From the NCBI GenBank assembly GCA_016840125.1, contig JAEOSY010000032.1, forward strand, positions 1 through 25,715: a stretch of 25,715 nucleotides of DNA, read 5' to 3'. The first letter of the stretch is position 1. The number at the start of each line of letters is the position of its first letter. The notes beneath the pieces were generated by a model, which worked only from the letters and a program-made list of their open reading frames with translations, was not told the origin of the DNA and did no database searches. The DNA comes from Candidatus Helarchaeota archaeon (GTDB lineage: Archaea; Asgardarchaeota; Lokiarchaeia; Helarchaeales; HEL-GB-A). Made by a program: the position numbers and the translations under genes. Below, one piece after another: positions 7,169-15,757 of this stretch.

Positions 7169-8029
7169 CTACTTTATTTTCTGATAATCGATATGGGGGC
7201 GAAACTTCCCCTCCGCTTCGGCGGCTTTGAGGAGTTTAACGTATTTTCGGAGATTAGTTTTCGCACCTACACGCATAGCAGACCAATCAGCTATAATTGC
7301 GCCTTCTGGACAAGTTTTCTCACAAGCCCAGCAGAAAATACAGCCATGCTTCTGAATTTCGGGCGGTTGAGCTTGAATATCAATAGCATTTCCGGGGCAT
7401 TCATCTTGACACGTCATACATTGCGTGCATTTATCAACATCAATACTAAATATTGGGGAAATCTTTCGGAGTACCTCTAATGTCATCAATTTAGAATCTT
7501 TTGCCCACCACGTGTCATCTACCAGTTCAAATGTCGGGGCTAGTCCAGCTTCCCCGTTCTTTATCCGCTGACTGATCTCAGAAATCCCCTCTCCAAACGT
7601 TTTCGCTTGATCTAGTTCAATCTCATCCGGATGACCTGTGGTATGCATTGGTGAAGGATAAAATTGGAGTGATGAATCGGAGTAGGAGTCAAAGGCACCA
7701 ATGACTTGGTAACCCCGTTCTGCAAGGGTTTCGTTCATATAATAGAAGGTATTACCTAAGCAGGAACCATGACTTGCAAAAATAAAGATCTGTTTTCCTT
7801 GGGTTTGAGGAAGATTTTGAATGAATCGTTGGATATTAACAGGTTCTCTATAGAAAAATGTGGGGCAGCCAAGTCCTATCAGATCATAAGCATCTAATTT
7901 AGTCAAATTTCCTTCTTTAATTTTAATTAGATCTACGCTGTTGCCACTCTTTTTGATCCCTTTCTGAATTTGTTTTGCTAGTTTTTCAGTCCCACCCGTT
8001 TGGGAAAAGTAGATAATTAAAACCTTCAT
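7169..8029 (-). CDS. Flavodoxin-ferredoxin fusion (EFR1 family)
   Basis: 286 residues. The N-terminal 160 form a flavodoxin-like domain with the FMN phosphate loop SQTGGTEKLA near the start and GLGCPTFFY further on. The C-terminal part carries two 4Fe-4S motifs: C201/C204/C207 with C211 (CTQCMTCQDECP) and C230/C233/C236 with C240 (CIFCWACEKTCP). It is a cytosolic electron-transfer protein that could pass electrons between ferredoxin clusters and FMN; the partner is unknown. The gene heads a minus-strand series with the sheath gene 48 bp downstream. A TATAAA box at 8059-8064 lies about 32 bp before the ATG, so the mRNA has a very short leader. Confidence 0.92.
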   Translation of the reverse strand: MKVLIIYFSQTGGTEKLAKQIQKGIKKSGNSVDLIKIKEGNLTKLDAYDLIGLGCPTFFYREPVNIQRFIQNLPQTQGKQIFIFASHGSCLGNTFYYMNETLAERGYQVIGAFDSYSDSSLQFYPSPMHTTGHPDEIELDQAKTFGEGISEISQRIKNGEAGLAPTFELVDDTWWAKDSKLMTLEVLRKISPIFSIDVDKCTQCMTCQDECPGNAIDIQAQPPEIQKHGCIFCWACEKTCPEGAIIADWSAMRVGAKTNLRKYVKLLKAAEAEGKFRPHIDYQKIK

Positions 8030-8058
8030 TTAAAGCTCACACTTGATTGATGTTATAG

Positions 8059-8077
8059 TTTATACTACTTTTTATAT
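8059..8077. promoter_or_regulatory. Compact divergent promoter
   Basis: Two TATA elements lie back to back. TATAAA on the minus strand (8059-8064) is 30-35 bp from the flavodoxin-ferredoxin ATG at 8029. TTTATAT on the plus strand (8071-8077) is about 26 bp from the ATG at 8100. Both spacings match archaeal promoters with leaderless or near-leaderless transcripts. Confidence 0.5.
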
Positions 8078-8099
8078 GCAAATGCCTTATAAGAAGATA

Positions 8100-8348
8100 A
8101 TGAACCTGGATATTCTACAGATTCGACGGCAGAAATTGAGAAACGAGATTGAAACTGCGCGGAGGATTAAGAAAAGGGGTTTGCATCCGTTAGATGCATT
8201 GGATGAATTAATCAGTGGTATGACTAGTTTAATGCGCATTGGAATACTACAAGAAAACCCGAATGCGACAGAAGAACAGATTCTTAAAAAAATGAGAGAA
8301 CTGGTTAAATTAAATAAAAAAGTCCGAAATAAACGAGAAAAATGGTAA
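8100..8348 (+). CDS. Small helical protein, partner of nucleotidyltransferase
   Basis: 82 residues from ATG 8100, highly charged and predicted helical. It begins with MNLDILQIRRQKL and an ARRIKKRG segment, has a DALDELISGM helix, and ends in a basic KVRNKREKW. The frame is open back to 8043, but that would run into the divergent promoter. The TATA element 26 bp upstream of 8100 supports a leaderless start here. The stop is 3 bp before the next gene, so the two are surely co-transcribed. The arrangement (small charged protein plus nucleotidyltransferase) resembles toxin-antitoxin pairs. I recognise no HEPN motif or named family, so the function is open. Confidence 0.65.
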   Translation: MNLDILQIRRQKLRNEIETARRIKKRGLHPLDALDELISGMTSLMRIGILQENPNATEEQILKKMRELVKLNKKVRNKREKW

Positions 8349-8351
8349 GAG

Positions 8352-8942
8352 ATGGCGGAATTTAAAGATTTTATAACACGAATTATTGCTATTTTGAATG
8401 ATTTACACATTAAATATGTAGTTGTGGGGGGTGTAGCAGTTATTATCAGTGGTCGAATTCGTACAACATCAGACCTAGATTTAATCATCGAAAATGACCC
8501 CATTAAGTACTGGAAGTTCTTAGATAAACTTGAGAATTCCAAATTTGATGTTATGAGAGAGCAAGCGAAATTGGCTCTTGAGGAAGGAACTAATCTTTCA
8601 ATATTTGATGATAAATCGTTTATGCATATTGATTTAAAAGTGGCAAAATCGCAGGAAGCATTAACGGCTCTAAATAGCTCTAAGGATGTGAATTACAATA
8701 ATCTAAAACTGAAAATCCCCCCAGTTGAGCATATTCTATATGGAAAAATACTTTACTTAGGGGATATCAACAATATCGCAGAAAAGCAACTATTAGAGTA
8801 TAACGATGTACTAGATTTTATTGTTGTCTTCAAGAATAAGAAAGCGGAGATCAACTTAGAACTTCTTCGTAAAATGGCCGAATCAGCAGGACTCACAAAC
8901 ACCTTAAATATCTTGCTGAGGATTGCTGAGAAAAAGTCGTAA
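8352..8942 (+). CDS. Nucleotidyltransferase-fold protein (AbiEii/DUF6036-like)
   Basis: 196 residues. The N-terminal half has a nucleotidyltransferase core: strand YVVVGGVAV with G26-G27, then SGRIRTTSDLDLII with D41 and D43 as metal-binding aspartates. The spacing is of the GG-x13-D-x-D kind, as in AbiEii or DUF6036 proteins, not the GS-x10-D-x-D of MntA. The C-terminal half is mostly helical (IPPVEHILYGKILYLGD, then LEYNDVLDFIVV), which fits that group. Some members are toxins or antitoxins that modify tRNA or proteins; which applies here is unknown. The start is 3 bp after the preceding gene, and the pair stands alone between two minus-strand operons. Confidence 0.8.
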   Translation: MAEFKDFITRIIAILNDLHIKYVVVGGVAVIISGRIRTTSDLDLIIENDPIKYWKFLDKLENSKFDVMREQAKLALEEGTNLSIFDDKSFMHIDLKVAKSQEALTALNSSKDVNYNNLKLKIPPVEHILYGKILYLGDINNIAEKQLLEYNDVLDFIVVFKNKKAEINLELLRKMAESAGLTNTLNILLRIAEKKS

Positions 8943-8959
8943 GATCTATTTTTTATTGG

Positions 8960-9388
8960 TTACGCGTCCCTGAAAGGGTGGTCTGGGCTGGGATGTCCTA
9001 GCATTACCCTTAGATCTCTTGAAATCCCCCTAATGTTCCTAATATCAATCGCAAGGAATTCTAACAGATCCTTCGGGGCTCGATTAATCTCATATATCAC
9101 CCACGCCCACTCTTCAATTAATTCCTGCGTTATATGGGGATTATTGAGATACTCACGGACTGCCATAATCTTCTTAGTGTAATGAACTGGAGATTCAAGA
9201 TAGGAGCCAATCATCCACCAATTTAAAATCGCTCTAATTTCCTCATTCACGGTTTCATCAAGCGCTTGAAGATACAAATGTCTTTTCTCTTCAAGAATCC
9301 CCTCAGTTTTGGTAATAGCAGTACCCAATTTTCTTGCATTAGAGGGAGTCGGATTCTTTTTGAATTCATCCATTTCTTCTAGATCCAT
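8960..9388 (-). CDS. Hypothetical helical protein
   Basis: 142 residues, predicted all-helical and cytosolic, rich in Trp in the middle (AILNWWMIGSYL, then EEWAWVIYEINR), with a C-terminal HPSPDHPF segment. I recognise no family, and no catalytic motif or cysteine pair is evident. The start ATG 9388 follows a GGTAGGAA-type site at about 9 bases. It lies 23 bp after the GH1 gene on the same strand, at the end of the MFS-GH1 operon, and convergent with the nucleotidyltransferase gene (17 bp). Whether it serves sugar metabolism or is just a passenger cannot be told. Confidence 0.7.
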   Translation of the reverse strand: MDLEEMDEFKKNPTPSNARKLGTAITKTEGILEEKRHLYLQALDETVNEEIRAILNWWMIGSYLESPVHYTKKIMAVREYLNNPHITQELIEEWAWVIYEINRAPKDLLEFLAIDIRNIRGISRDLRVMLGHPSPDHPFRDA

Positions 9389-9411
9389 AAAGATTCCTAC
9401 CAGAAATTAGT

Positions 9412-10773
9412 TTATAGATTAAAACCTCGATTTTTTATTACATCAGAATACCAATGCCCGCTTTTTTTAATCGTACGGGTTAAGTCTTTTTCGCGATCAA
9501 TGTAAATGATCCCATACCGTTCCTCATAGCCTTGCACCCATTCCAAGTTGTCCATGAGGCTCCAAACGTAATATCGTTCGATGTTAGCTCCCTCATCCAT
9601 AGCCCGCTTGACCGCCGCGAGGTGGTGTTTGATGTAATCTAGACGCCATTCATCTCGTTTATCGTCCAGTTTTTCATCGCCAAAGCTGCAACCATTTTCC
9701 GTAATCCATGTTGGAACACCGTATGTCTTATGGATGCGAACTAATAATTCATAGAGTGCCTCAGGAACCACTTTGGCATTGTTTGCCCATTCACGGGATC
9801 GTTCCCCTTTAAATTCCTCGTAATTAAGGGGGTAACGATTTTCTGAGGCTTTAATATAGGCAGGACCATAAAAATTGACCCCCAAGTAATCCACAGCACC
9901 TTCTTTAAACAGTACCTTATCGGTGGGGTTAATATTTGGAGCTTCTATGGACTCCTGAAAGTAGTTGAATAAACCACTTGGATACGCCCCTTTCAAAACC
10001 AAGTCTAGTTGCCAGCCATTCAGGAACTCATCGAAGCGTTTAGCCGCTTCCTGATCTTCTGGAGAATCGGTTAAAGGATAACATGGATTAAGATTTAAAA
10101 TAATTCCAATCCGCCCTTCAGGAATGATAGCGCGAAAAGTCTTAACTACCTCAGCGTGGGATTTGAACAATCCATGTAAATTATTTAAACACTTTGCAAA
10201 AATTTTCTTACTCTGCATTCTGGAGAGTTTTGGCATAGTTTGTTCCTGCATGGCATAGGAGATGAAGAATTGATCAATCCACGGTTCATTGAATGTGGAC
10301 CAGAGCTTCACGCGGTCTCCAAATTGCTCGAAACATGTTGTCCCATATTTCTTAAAAGCGTTTATCGTATCATTATGCTGCCACCCTCTTTTAAAGAGAG
10401 GCGTTGGTAATTCAAAATGCGTCAAACATGCGACGGGCTCGATGCCATTTGTTATTAACTCGTCAATAAGATTATGATAGAATTTTAGCCCTCTCTCATT
10501 CAATGGCCCAACCCCAGTGGGATAGATGCGGACCCACGAGATCGAAAAACGGTAACTCTGGAGTCCGAGCTGCTTCATCAACTGGACATCTTCTTTGTAC
10601 CGGTGGTAGTGATCACAGCCGATATTCGGATCTGCAGTGAATTCCGGGAGTTTAAAAATCTGGTCGAAGAGGTGCTCCCCACGACCATCTTCTTTGGTCG
10701 CACCTTCGATCTGAAACGCAGCAGTGGAAGCCCCAAATACAAAATCTTTTGGAAAAGTTACATTAATCTTCAC
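9412..10773 (-). CDS. GH1 family beta-glycosidase
   Basis: 453 residues, the usual length of GH1 beta-glucosidases/galactosidases, with a (beta/alpha)8 barrel and no signal peptide, so cytosolic. Hallmarks are FVFGASTAAFQIEG at the N-terminus, the acid/base in FNEPW (E163), the nucleophile in ITENG (E359) and a WSLMDNLEW segment near the C-terminus. It would hydrolyse imported beta-linked disaccharides or aryl glycosides with retention; sugar specificity is not readable. The start is GTG at 10773, the only start after an in-frame stop. GGAGG sits only 3 bases upstream, unusually close. It lies 15 bp after the MFS transporter gene, which probably brings in its substrate. Confidence 0.95.
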   Translation of the reverse strand: MKINVTFPKDFVFGASTAAFQIEGATKEDGRGEHLFDQIFKLPEFTADPNIGCDHYHRYKEDVQLMKQLGLQSYRFSISWVRIYPTGVGPLNERGLKFYHNLIDELITNGIEPVACLTHFELPTPLFKRGWQHNDTINAFKKYGTTCFEQFGDRVKLWSTFNEPWIDQFFISYAMQEQTMPKLSRMQSKKIFAKCLNNLHGLFKSHAEVVKTFRAIIPEGRIGIILNLNPCYPLTDSPEDQEAAKRFDEFLNGWQLDLVLKGAYPSGLFNYFQESIEAPNINPTDKVLFKEGAVDYLGVNFYGPAYIKASENRYPLNYEEFKGERSREWANNAKVVPEALYELLVRIHKTYGVPTWITENGCSFGDEKLDDKRDEWRLDYIKHHLAAVKRAMDEGANIERYYVWSLMDNLEWVQGYEERYGIIYIDREKDLTRTIKKSGHWYSDVIKNRGFNL

Positions 10774-10788
10774 TAACCTCCATTGAAT

Positions 10789-12159
10789 TTAAGTGGTGGT
10801 ACTCTTTTCGAGTTCCGCTCTCCGCTCCAACATAATCTCTTGACATTGTTTGGCTTCCTTGGGGTATGTGAACAGTGGAATGAGCCACATCAGCCCGCCA
10901 GCGAGCCAAAAGCTGAGAAGGAAAGCCACATGGAAGGGGGTTACCTCGTCAGAGGCGATTGTGAATGCCAGGATAAAATTCCCAATTGCACCGCCAATAT
11001 TGACCATTACGCCGTGCAAGGCGTTTGCGGTACTTCGAGTTTCCGGCACACATACCTCAGAATAAATTGCAAATTGATTTCCGACAGGCCAGGAAACTAC
11101 CCAGTAACCAACGAAACCCAATCCAAGAATTAATATAGAACCTAACACGATTTGCCAAATTTCTGGTCCGAAGAGTGGGATTAAGTAGAATCCAAACATA
11201 CACGCAAGTCCAAGACCAAGACCTAACAAGGAAATTGTAACCCGACCTCTGGGATTTCCTGCATTGTACCGACGATCACCAATCTTGCCTCCTTGAATAT
11301 TCCCTGGTAAAGCTCCTACCCCCGCAACCATGTAAAATAGAATAGCAAAGAAATGCGCAGCGCCTCCAAGAACAGCAAATTGCGAAAATTCAAAATAATC
11401 TACAGCCCATATGCCCAAGGTAGTAGTAGCTACTCCGGTTAATAGGACTGAAAAGATGAGAGCCGTTACTGATTTACTCTTGAATAATTTCTTAATGTTA
11501 CCTAATGTTAACTTATAATCGTAATCAACACCCTCATCTAATCCTTGAAGTTCAGGCTCATGTTTTCCTCTTGTGGGAGCAATCCCTCGTATAACATAGC
11601 CAGAAACTGCCACGAACGCTAAAATGAATCCTAGACCATAAGCCAGACGCCATCCAATGCCTGAAATTGCCCCTAACAAGCCTCCAAATAGTAATCCGCC
11701 CCCAGTTCCCAAAATCAAGCCGAAGTTTAGCCATCCAAATTTCGCCCCTCGCTCTTCGGGTCCGTAGAAATCGCCTACCATCGCAAATGCAATGGGGAGA
11801 TAAGATCCTCTGAAACCAGCGGCCATAACGTCTAACACCGCGAATTGCATAAAATTGCCAGAAAGGGCAATTAATCCATAACAAGCGACCCAGCCGAATT
11901 GAGTAATCGCAAATAGTTTCTTTATTGAAATCTTTTTAGAGATCCTCTCACTAAAGTAGCCAAATATTAGAATACAAGTCACTAGCACGATAAGGTCTAT
12001 ACCCATTAGCCATGCAAGTGACATTCGATCAGTCCCAAGTGCATTTGCCATAGTATCGAGGTTACCGACTAAAATCGTTTTACAAACAAACAGAGCTGCG
12101 TAGATTAACAGTAAAGAGCGAAATGTGTTCGCTCTTTTACGTTGATAGACTTCATCCAT
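10789..12159 (-). CDS. MFS sugar-type transporter
   Basis: 456 residues with about 12 hydrophobic segments in two halves and a charged central loop (about residues 195-225). Between segments 2 and 3 is a loop of basic residues (FSERISKKISIKK) in the place of MFS motif A. AFAMVGDFYGPEERG in the N-terminal half, and IYSEVCVPETRSTANAL in the C-terminal half, are typical of the superfamily. The C-terminus is cytosolic and charged. The ATG 12159 lies 9 bp after the stop of a shortened paralogue, whose last codons supply an AGAAAGGTGA ribosome-binding site. It is co-transcribed with the GH1 gene, so uptake of a glycoside is the best inference. Confidence 0.92.
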   Translation of the reverse strand: MDEVYQRKRANTFRSLLLIYAALFVCKTILVGNLDTMANALGTDRMSLAWLMGIDLIVLVTCILIFGYFSERISKKISIKKLFAITQFGWVACYGLIALSGNFMQFAVLDVMAAGFRGSYLPIAFAMVGDFYGPEERGAKFGWLNFGLILGTGGGLLFGGLLGAISGIGWRLAYGLGFILAFVAVSGYVIRGIAPTRGKHEPELQGLDEGVDYDYKLTLGNIKKLFKSKSVTALIFSVLLTGVATTTLGIWAVDYFEFSQFAVLGGAAHFFAILFYMVAGVGALPGNIQGGKIGDRRYNAGNPRGRVTISLLGLGLGLACMFGFYLIPLFGPEIWQIVLGSILILGLGFVGYWVVSWPVGNQFAIYSEVCVPETRSTANALHGVMVNIGGAIGNFILAFTIASDEVTPFHVAFLLSFWLAGGLMWLIPLFTYPKEAKQCQEIMLERRAELEKSTTT

Positions 12160-12168
12160 GAGACCAAT

Positions 12169-12537
12169 TCACCTTTCTCGCGTTTCGAGTTCGGCTCGCC
12201 GCTCAAGCATGACCTCTTGACACTGCTTAGTTTCCCTCATATACGTAAAGTAAAGAAAGACCCAGAGACACCCCCCAATTATGCCAAAGGCTAAAAGTAG
12301 CGCGATGTGAAAGGGTAAAATCGAACCGCCGGTAATAGAAAAGACGATCAGAAGGTTCCCCACGATTCCGCCAATGTTGACCATTACGCCGTTTAACGCA
12401 TTGGCGGAGGCACGTACTTCTGGCACGCAAACCTCAGAATAAATGGCGTAGCCATTTCCGACGGGGAGCGAAGAGAGGAGAAACCCCAACAACCATAAGA
12501 ATGACATTCCTCTCTTGCGTTCATATTCTTCGTCCAA
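12169..12537 (-). pseudogene. Internally deleted MFS transporter copy
   Basis: 122 residues. The first 9-11 (MDEEYERKR) match the start of the next gene's MFS transporter (MDEVYQRKR). The rest, from about LPVGNGYAIYSEV, matches the last 100 or so residues of that protein, including the MVNIGG and QEVMLERRAELE segments. About 320 central residues are missing, yet the frame is intact. It is therefore a relic of a tandem duplication with a clean in-frame deletion. It retains roughly three membrane segments and cannot be a working MFS carrier. The start is TTG with GGAGT 8 bases upstream. It may still be translated and help translation of the next gene. The copies differ at many positions, so the duplication is not recent. 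Confidence 0.8.
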
Positions 12538-12636
12538 TGTATGTACTCCAAGTTTCTTTTACGAGTGAGATGTATTAGGGAAGAACCTAAATAAATACAT
12601 CCCCTAAATGTTATTAGAGTATTGTGTGGGTAAAAC

Positions 12637-13011
12637 ATGACTAAAAAACGAAAAGATCCGTATTTAAAGCACGTGGAAACCAAAAAGCAAGAGGTTAAGA
12701 TTACCGAGGAGGAGCAAGAGCTTCTCGAAAAATATTCAGACCAAAAGGAGGAGGTGGAGTTAACTGCAGACGAAGCGACAGTTTTAGAGATACTTAATAA
12801 AAGGAAAACTGTGATGATGATTACTTTAGAAATTAATATCGGGCTAAAACCCTTAGGAAAGCCGCCAAAGACAGACAAAGAAATCAGAACCATTCTCAAT
12901 AAATTACATGATAAGGAGCAAGTGAAAGCAGTGACTGGCGGCGATGGGCAGGTGTATTGGGTTGATGTGAAACATTTTCGCAAGAAAGCCTTTGGAACGG
13001 ATAAATTATAA
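12637..13011 (+). CDS. Winged-helix-like hypothetical protein
   Basis: 124 residues. The N-terminal 50 are charged and helical (KITEEEQELLEKY). The C-terminal 65 look like a winged helix: ATVLEILNKR, a second helix, a recognition-type helix TDKEIRTILNKLHDKEQVK, and a wing with GGDGQVYWVDV. A DNA-binding regulator is the likely reading but is not proven. It is divergent from the MFS/GH1 operon (about 100 bp between starts) and 22 bp before the GH29 gene on the same strand, a good place for a local regulator. An AT-rich element (TAAATAAATAC, about 12588-12598) may be its promoter. Confidence 0.7.
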   Translation: MTKKRKDPYLKHVETKKQEVKITEEEQELLEKYSDQKEEVELTADEATVLEILNKRKTVMMITLEINIGLKPLGKPPKTDKEIRTILNKLHDKEQVKAVTGGDGQVYWVDVKHFRKKAFGTDKL

Positions 13012-13033
13012 TGTAAGATTTGGATTGATTGAA

Positions 13034-14494
13034 ATGAGTTACACACCAGACTATAAATCATTAAGAAAACATGAGGTGCCGGATTGGTTCCATGAGGCGA
13101 AATTTGGGATTTTCATTCATTGGTCATTATCCTCGGTACCGGCCTTCGGTAATCCTAAAGCAGATTTAATCGAGGTTATTAAGGAGGAGGGCTTTGGGGG
13201 GCACTTCAAGAATAATCCCTACGCGGAGTGGTACCTGAATACCCTCAGAATTGAAGGGAGCCCCACTCAACAATACCACAAGGAGAACTATGGTGATGAT
13301 TTCTCGTATTTTGATTTTGTCAAAATTTTTAATGAAGAAATTAAGAAGTGGGACCCTAATGTGATGGCTGAGACGTTCAAAAAGGCAGGGGCGCAATACG
13401 TGGTGCTCGTGACCAAACACCATGACGGATTTTGTTTGTGGCCCAGTAAATACCCCAATCCACATATAGAAAATTACAATGCAACCCGAGACATTGTAGG
13501 CGAACTGACAGCGGCAGTGAAAAGTAGAGGAATGAAAATGGGTTTTTATTATTCAGGAGCATTAGATTGGACATTCAATGAAGAACCGATCCATAACATG
13601 ATCTCCTTCGTAACTAGCGGCTCTTTGGAGCCCGGCTATGCAGACTACTGTGATAAGCATTGGTTTGAACTCATCGATCGTTATGATCCCATGATTTTAT
13701 GGAATGATATTGGCTACCCCCCCGCAGGCAAGGACAAGGAATTAATGGCTTACTTTTACAACAAACATCCAGATGGGGTTGTAAATGACCGGTGGATGAA
13801 GTTCTCTAAAACCATAAGGCGAGTCCTCAAATTACCGCCGATAAAACAAGCGGTAGAATGGATAGCAAAACGCGCTATGGTCAAAGGTGGGGGCGGATCT
13901 GGGTTGAAACCCAAACATTGTGATTATCGCACACCTGAATACGCTCAGTATGGGAAAATTAAGAAATTTAAATGGGAAACTACCCGCGGCATTGGACATT
14001 CCTTCGGCTATAATAAGATGGAACCTGATAGCAATTATTTAACACTTGAAGAATTGGTCCATATGTTCATCGACATTGTCAGCAAAAACGGGAATCTTCT
14101 CCTGAATGTGGGCCCCATGGCAGATGGGACGATTCCGGATATTCAGAAGAAGTTAATCTTAGATTTTGGGAAGTGGCTTGAGACGAATGGGGAAGGATTG
14201 TATGGCACACGCCCATGGAGTCACGCTGAAAGTAAGACAATGGAAGGGCTTGAAGTGAGATATACTCAAAAGGACGGAGTCCTCTATGCCTTTTTGTTGG
14301 GAAAACCAGCTGAAAATCCAATAATGATTGAATCATTAGATGTCGACGCGGACACCAAAATCGATCTGGTGGGTTATTCAACAGATTTAGAATGGCACAA
14401 CGATGGTGAAAATCTAGTTATTTCAATCGAGGATGAATTACAAGACGCTCCTGCATTCACACTTAAAATAAATCCAATTCCAAAGGAAGTGTGA
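13034..14494 (+). CDS. GH29 alpha-L-fucosidase
   Basis: 486 residues from ATG 13034, with no signal peptide, so cytosolic. The catalytic barrel shows PDWFHEAKFGIFIHW near the start, a KHHDGFCLWPS segment, and MILWNDIGYP, whose D225 is at the position of the GH29 nucleophile. A later stretch KNGNLLLNVGPMADG is also characteristic. A C-terminal beta-sandwich follows. The enzyme removes alpha-linked L-fucose from glycans with retention. The frame extends upstream to 12992, but that would overlap the previous gene, and the N-terminus from 13034 matches the family better. With the winged-helix gene before it and the MFS/GH1 operon opposite, it forms a small glycan-use locus. Confidence 0.94.
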   Translation: MSYTPDYKSLRKHEVPDWFHEAKFGIFIHWSLSSVPAFGNPKADLIEVIKEEGFGGHFKNNPYAEWYLNTLRIEGSPTQQYHKENYGDDFSYFDFVKIFNEEIKKWDPNVMAETFKKAGAQYVVLVTKHHDGFCLWPSKYPNPHIENYNATRDIVGELTAAVKSRGMKMGFYYSGALDWTFNEEPIHNMISFVTSGSLEPGYADYCDKHWFELIDRYDPMILWNDIGYPPAGKDKELMAYFYNKHPDGVVNDRWMKFSKTIRRVLKLPPIKQAVEWIAKRAMVKGGGGSGLKPKHCDYRTPEYAQYGKIKKFKWETTRGIGHSFGYNKMEPDSNYLTLEELVHMFIDIVSKNGNLLLNVGPMADGTIPDIQKKLILDFGKWLETNGEGLYGTRPWSHAESKTMEGLEVRYTQKDGVLYAFLLGKPAENPIMIESLDVDADTKIDLVGYSTDLEWHNDGENLVISIEDELQDAPAFTLKINPIPKEV

Positions 14495-14504
14495 AAAGTA
14501 AGGA

Positions 14505-15620
14505 TTACTCAGACATTTTCGACTTCGTTCTAAACCATGCGAAATCGAAAATATCTAAGAGTTCATTTTTAAATGGTTGAAAGGCAGAAATATCGCCTCT
14601 CCAACTAGTGAGTAGGGTGGCAAACTTGCGTTCAAACATATTAATACTATGCCGAAGTGGAGCGCGAAGCACGTCATTGATTTGATCTGCGACTAGGACA
14701 CCACTTATGCTGGTTTCAAGGTCATGCTCTAACATGACACCTTTTTGCCCATCATAGAAGAACGTAGGCGGGTGATCTGATTTTAAAATTTCCTGGAGGA
14801 GCATCATAACCCCCCCAATTCCAGCAGCAGCTAGATCGATATTTACCTTTTCGTCTTCAGCACGTCCACTGATGGTTAGATAGGGTAAGTTATTCGCATT
14901 ATTCATTATTATTATTGCACTAATACTTGTATTTGACATAAAGAAACTTTTTGGGTCCAGCATGTAGACGGTTGCCATTATTGTAAGACCTATTATTACC
15001 ATAAGATAATCGAGGTTGGGGATTTCGAGTAAATATGTGGTAACTGCACCTAAGATTCCTGCAAAAAAACCAACTAGAGCAATTAACGGCATTGTTTTCG
15101 ACCGTCCAGGGACTTCCTTTGCAATAAACTGGGTCAGTCTAACAAAAATAATAATTACAGCGGAGAGTAAGTATGCAACAAATATTATATCAAATTCAAG
15201 ATAGGTGATTTGATAGCACATATTCATGGGGTTGGTGCAGTTCCAAGTCCAGCGTGGGGGAAAAACTGAAAGAAATCCTATACAGAAAGATGTAAAGGCA
15301 ATGAAAAGAATCGACACAAGGGAAAAGATCCTTCCCCTCATCCCTTCAAAAGCCATGATTAGAAAAGGAAACATCAGAAATAATAAAATCACAGAAGCAT
15401 CTTGAAGTATCTCTACAGCTATTGGTGCTACATCTAAAGTGCCTGGTAACCAAAATATTGGTATAGTTAAAGAAAAGGCAACAGTAAATAATCCAAAAAA
15501 GGTTGCTAACAATAAAGTAGGGATATATCTATTCTTCTTATATAGTATTGCCAAGAATATTGTTACAATTGCGCCAATAATGACCTCAATAAGGGTTACC
15601 GCAAAAAATACAGAGTCCAT
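14505..15620 (-). CDS. Seven-helix membrane protein with longin/roadblock-like tail
   Basis: 371 residues. Seven hydrophobic segments (about 4-26, 33-57, 66-90, 97-118, 141-161, 176-198, 203-222) resemble the 7TM sensor module found before bacterial and archaeal signalling domains. No kinase follows. Residues from about 230 form a soluble alpha/beta domain: a strand ISAIIIMNN, then AAAGIGGVMMLLQEIL, a strand pair ending in GVMLEHDLETSISGVLVAD, and a terminal helix FERKFATLLTSW. This pattern resembles the longin/roadblock-like small-GTPase regulator domains abundant in Asgard genomes. A membrane sensor feeding GTPase signalling is inference. ATG 15620 has GGTGG 6 bases upstream. It is convergent with the GH29 gene. 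Confidence 0.8.
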   Translation of the reverse strand: MDSVFFAVTLIEVIIGAIVTIFLAILYKKNRYIPTLLLATFFGLFTVAFSLTIPIFWLPGTLDVAPIAVEILQDASVILLFLMFPFLIMAFEGMRGRIFSLVSILFIAFTSFCIGFLSVFPPRWTWNCTNPMNMCYQITYLEFDIIFVAYLLSAVIIIFVRLTQFIAKEVPGRSKTMPLIALVGFFAGILGAVTTYLLEIPNLDYLMVIIGLTIMATVYMLDPKSFFMSNTSISAIIIMNNANNLPYLTISGRAEDEKVNIDLAAAGIGGVMMLLQEILKSDHPPTFFYDGQKGVMLEHDLETSISGVLVADQINDVLRAPLRHSINMFERKFATLLTSWRGDISAFQPFKNELLDIFDFAWFRTKSKMSE

Positions 15621-15757
15621 ATTGTACCACCAATGATTTTATTAAATTATATTTAGAATGAAGGAGCTTCTTGTTTTTAATACTTGTTATTTAATGAGAA
15701 GCTACTAGTATAAAAATTAAGAGTAGATGTGATTGTTCAACCAAAAGGGGAGGACTT

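Noticed and set aside
8087..8542. 151-codon minus-strand ORF over the small-protein/nucleotidyltransferase pair
   Set aside because: Antisense to the nucleotidyltransferase with its GG and DLD motifs; no domain of its own.
12992..13033. Upstream extension of the GH29 gene
   Set aside because: It would overlap the winged-helix gene and adds 14 residues not seen in the family; ATG 13034 fits better.
12393..13061. 222-codon minus-strand ORF spanning the MFS relic and the winged-helix gene
   Set aside because: It crosses two better supported genes, its translation is low-complexity (Ser/Cys rich), and it is antisense to 12637-13011.
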